Shown here: positions 4,762 through 5,813 of the stretch, piece by piece | Layout: each line of letters opens with the position of its first letter | How positions within the stretch are numbered: the stretch's first letter is position 1 | Source of the DNA: Treponema sp. | GTDB lineage: Bacteria > Spirochaetota > Spirochaetia > Treponematales > Breznakiellaceae | Reading direction: 5' to 3' | DNA: 5,813 bases | Assembly: GCA_031266695.1 (NCBI GenBank) | Contig: JAISAK010000041.1 | Location: forward strand, 1-5,813 | Notes under the pieces: model-generated | What the model was told of the DNA's origin: nothing | The model's input: the letters and a program-made list of their open reading frames with translations, nothing else | Database searches by the model: none | Translations under genes and position numbers: made by a program

Positions 4762-5770
4762 GCGCCTTAAAAACGGTTCCGCCAAGGGAAACCCAGTGAT
4801 CAAAAGCTTCTTTCCCATTGATGAATTTAGCTCGATGGGTAATAAATTTAAGCGGCTCTATTTTCCCCGCTTTAACACAGCCGATAACATATTGAAAGTC
4901 AGCGCGGGTAGCTCCCCGGCTGCCGAAAAGTTCAGTCTCCCGCTTGTGAAATTCGGGATCCTTGATAACCAGATCGTCAGGATAAAAGCCTACAAACACC
5001 ATACGGCCGCCATAAGCAAGATAATTTATACTCCGGGACATCGATTTTCCGTTTCCCGTTGAGTCTATAATAAATCCTGGAAAATCCCCGTTAGTAAGGT
5101 CTTTCAGGGTATCAAGAAAATCCGAATCGAGCGGATTAAATACATATTCATAACCGAAAACCTTCTGAACAAATTCCCGGCGGCTCTGATCGATATCGGC
5201 GAGGATGATCCGCGCGCCAAGGGTCCGCGCAACTTCAGCTGCCCCAAGGCCTATAGGCCCTGCTCCAAGGATCAAAAGGGTATCTCCATTAGTAACACCG
5301 CTTCTTCTTACAGCATGCGCGCTTATTGACAGGGGTTCAATAATCGCAGCATTTTCAGACAGAATAGAATCATCGATTTTAATTAGATATGAGGCAGGGG
5401 CAGTAAAAAATTCAGCCATGGCACCATCATGGTGTACCCCATATACCGACAATTCCCGGCAGCAATTCGGTTTTCCGCTTCGGCATGCAACGCAGTGTCC
5501 ACAGCCGATATAGGGCAAAAGCATCACCCTGTCGCCGGATACAAGAGGCGTTTCTGAATCAACATTAATTTCTTCTACCACACCACATACTTCATGCCCC
5601 ATAATACGGGGATAAGTAAGCAGTACATTTTCACCCTTGTATGCATGTATATCAGATCCACAGACGCTCACTGCAGACACCTTAACCAGAACCTCGCCGA
5701 CCTGAGCCTGCGGGGTATCAATATCGTGAAGATTAATTATTCCCGGTTGTTCCAGAACCAAAGCCTTCAT
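4745..5770 (-). CDS. Zinc-dependent alcohol dehydrogenase, L-galactonate/sorbitol dehydrogenase-like
   Basis: This is a medium-chain dehydrogenase that oxidises a secondary alcohol of a polyol or sugar acid, most likely with NAD+, in the cytoplasm. At 341 residues it is full length. Catalytic zinc ligands are Cys37 (VCGSDIHAY), His59-Glu60 (GHEVCG) and Glu145 (IEPLSISAHAVRR). The structural zinc site is Cys90, Cys93, Cys96 and Cys104. The Rossmann motif GAGPIGLGA lies at 169-177, with Asp192 at the end of the second strand favouring NAD+ over NADP+. From memory it resembles E. coli YjjN/LgoD, sharing the ISAHAVRR block and DPEFHKRET plus GSR-AT near 271-288, so a hexonate or hexitol substrate is plausible but unproven. 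The start has GGAGG five bases upstream (5776-5780). TTTATA at 5793-5798 could be a -10 box on the minus strand, but its -35 would fall outside the window. clpP follows 43 bp downstream. Confidence 0.93.
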   Translation of the reverse strand: MKALVLEQPGIINLHDIDTPQAQVGEVLVKVSAVSVCGSDIHAYKGENVLLTYPRIMGHEVCGVVEEINVDSETPLVSGDRVMLLPYIGCGHCVACRSGKPNCCRELSVYGVHHDGAMAEFFTAPASYLIKIDDSILSENAAIIEPLSISAHAVRRSGVTNGDTLLILGAGPIGLGAAEVARTLGARIILADIDQSRREFVQKVFGYEYVFNPLDSDFLDTLKDLTNGDFPGFIIDSTGNGKSMSRSINYLAYGGRMVFVGFYPDDLVIKDPEFHKRETELFGSRGATRADFQYVIGCVKAGKIEPLKFITHRAKFINGKEAFDHWVSLGGTVFKALFTIE

Positions 5771-5813
5771 TCCATCCTCCTAAGTATCAAAGTTTATAGA
5801 ATAAGCACTCTTT

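Overview
The window carries five protein-coding genes: two on the + strand at the left (one cut by the window edge), a minus-strand peptidyl-tRNA hydrolase, a + strand pyrophosphatase, then a minus-strand ClpP paralogue and alcohol dehydrogenase (six CDS counting the partial one). There is no rRNA, tRNA, CRISPR array, transposase or phage gene. The gene set (a ClpP paralogue with a noncanonical acidic N-terminus, a CBS/DRTGG-regulated family II pyrophosphatase, a MtaA/UroD-like methyltransferase and a YhcH/YiaL sugar protein) and the medium but uneven G+C suggest an anaerobic fermenter. My best guess is a Treponema-like spirochaete of the higher-G+C, gut-associated kind. That guess is inference from gene flavour, not a proven placement.

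Layout. 1-961: 3' part of a uroporphyrinogen-decarboxylase-superfamily (MtaA-like) gene, ending in a hairpin plus T-run. 1012-1470: a YhcH/YjgK/YiaL sugar-metabolism gene. 1484-2203 (minus): pth, convergent with it, very G+C-rich, with an extra Pro/Ala-rich insert of about 30 residues. 2204-2314: a divergent promoter region containing a 14-bp palindrome that puts TATAAT on both strands. 2315-3970: a family II Mn-dependent pyrophosphatase with CBS-DRTGG-CBS regulatory insert. 3970-4070: a compact palindromic element filling the whole gap between two convergent genes. 4069-4701 (minus): the ClpP-family protease. 4745-5770 (minus): a zinc-dependent, NAD-type polyol/sugar-acid dehydrogenase resembling L-galactonate/sorbitol dehydrogenases, 43 bp upstream of clpP on the same strand.

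How the genes fit. Pth (recycling of peptidyl-tRNA), ClpP (protein quality control) and the pyrophosphatase (PPi removal, tuned by adenine nucleotides) are housekeeping functions. The UroD-like gene, the YhcH-like gene and the dehydrogenase look like accessory carbon metabolism, but no complete pathway is visible.

The most unusual item is the 101-bp stretch 3970-4070. A perfect 12-bp terminal inverted repeat encloses three successive hairpins, so 84 of 101 bases can pair in one cloverleaf-like fold. It is flanked by TAA on both sides. If the 99-bp core and one TAA are removed, the two convergent genes are left with stop codons overlapping by two bases, and both keep the same stops they have now. 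This fits a small non-coding mobile palindrome (MITE/REP-like) that landed neutrally in a stop-codon overlap.
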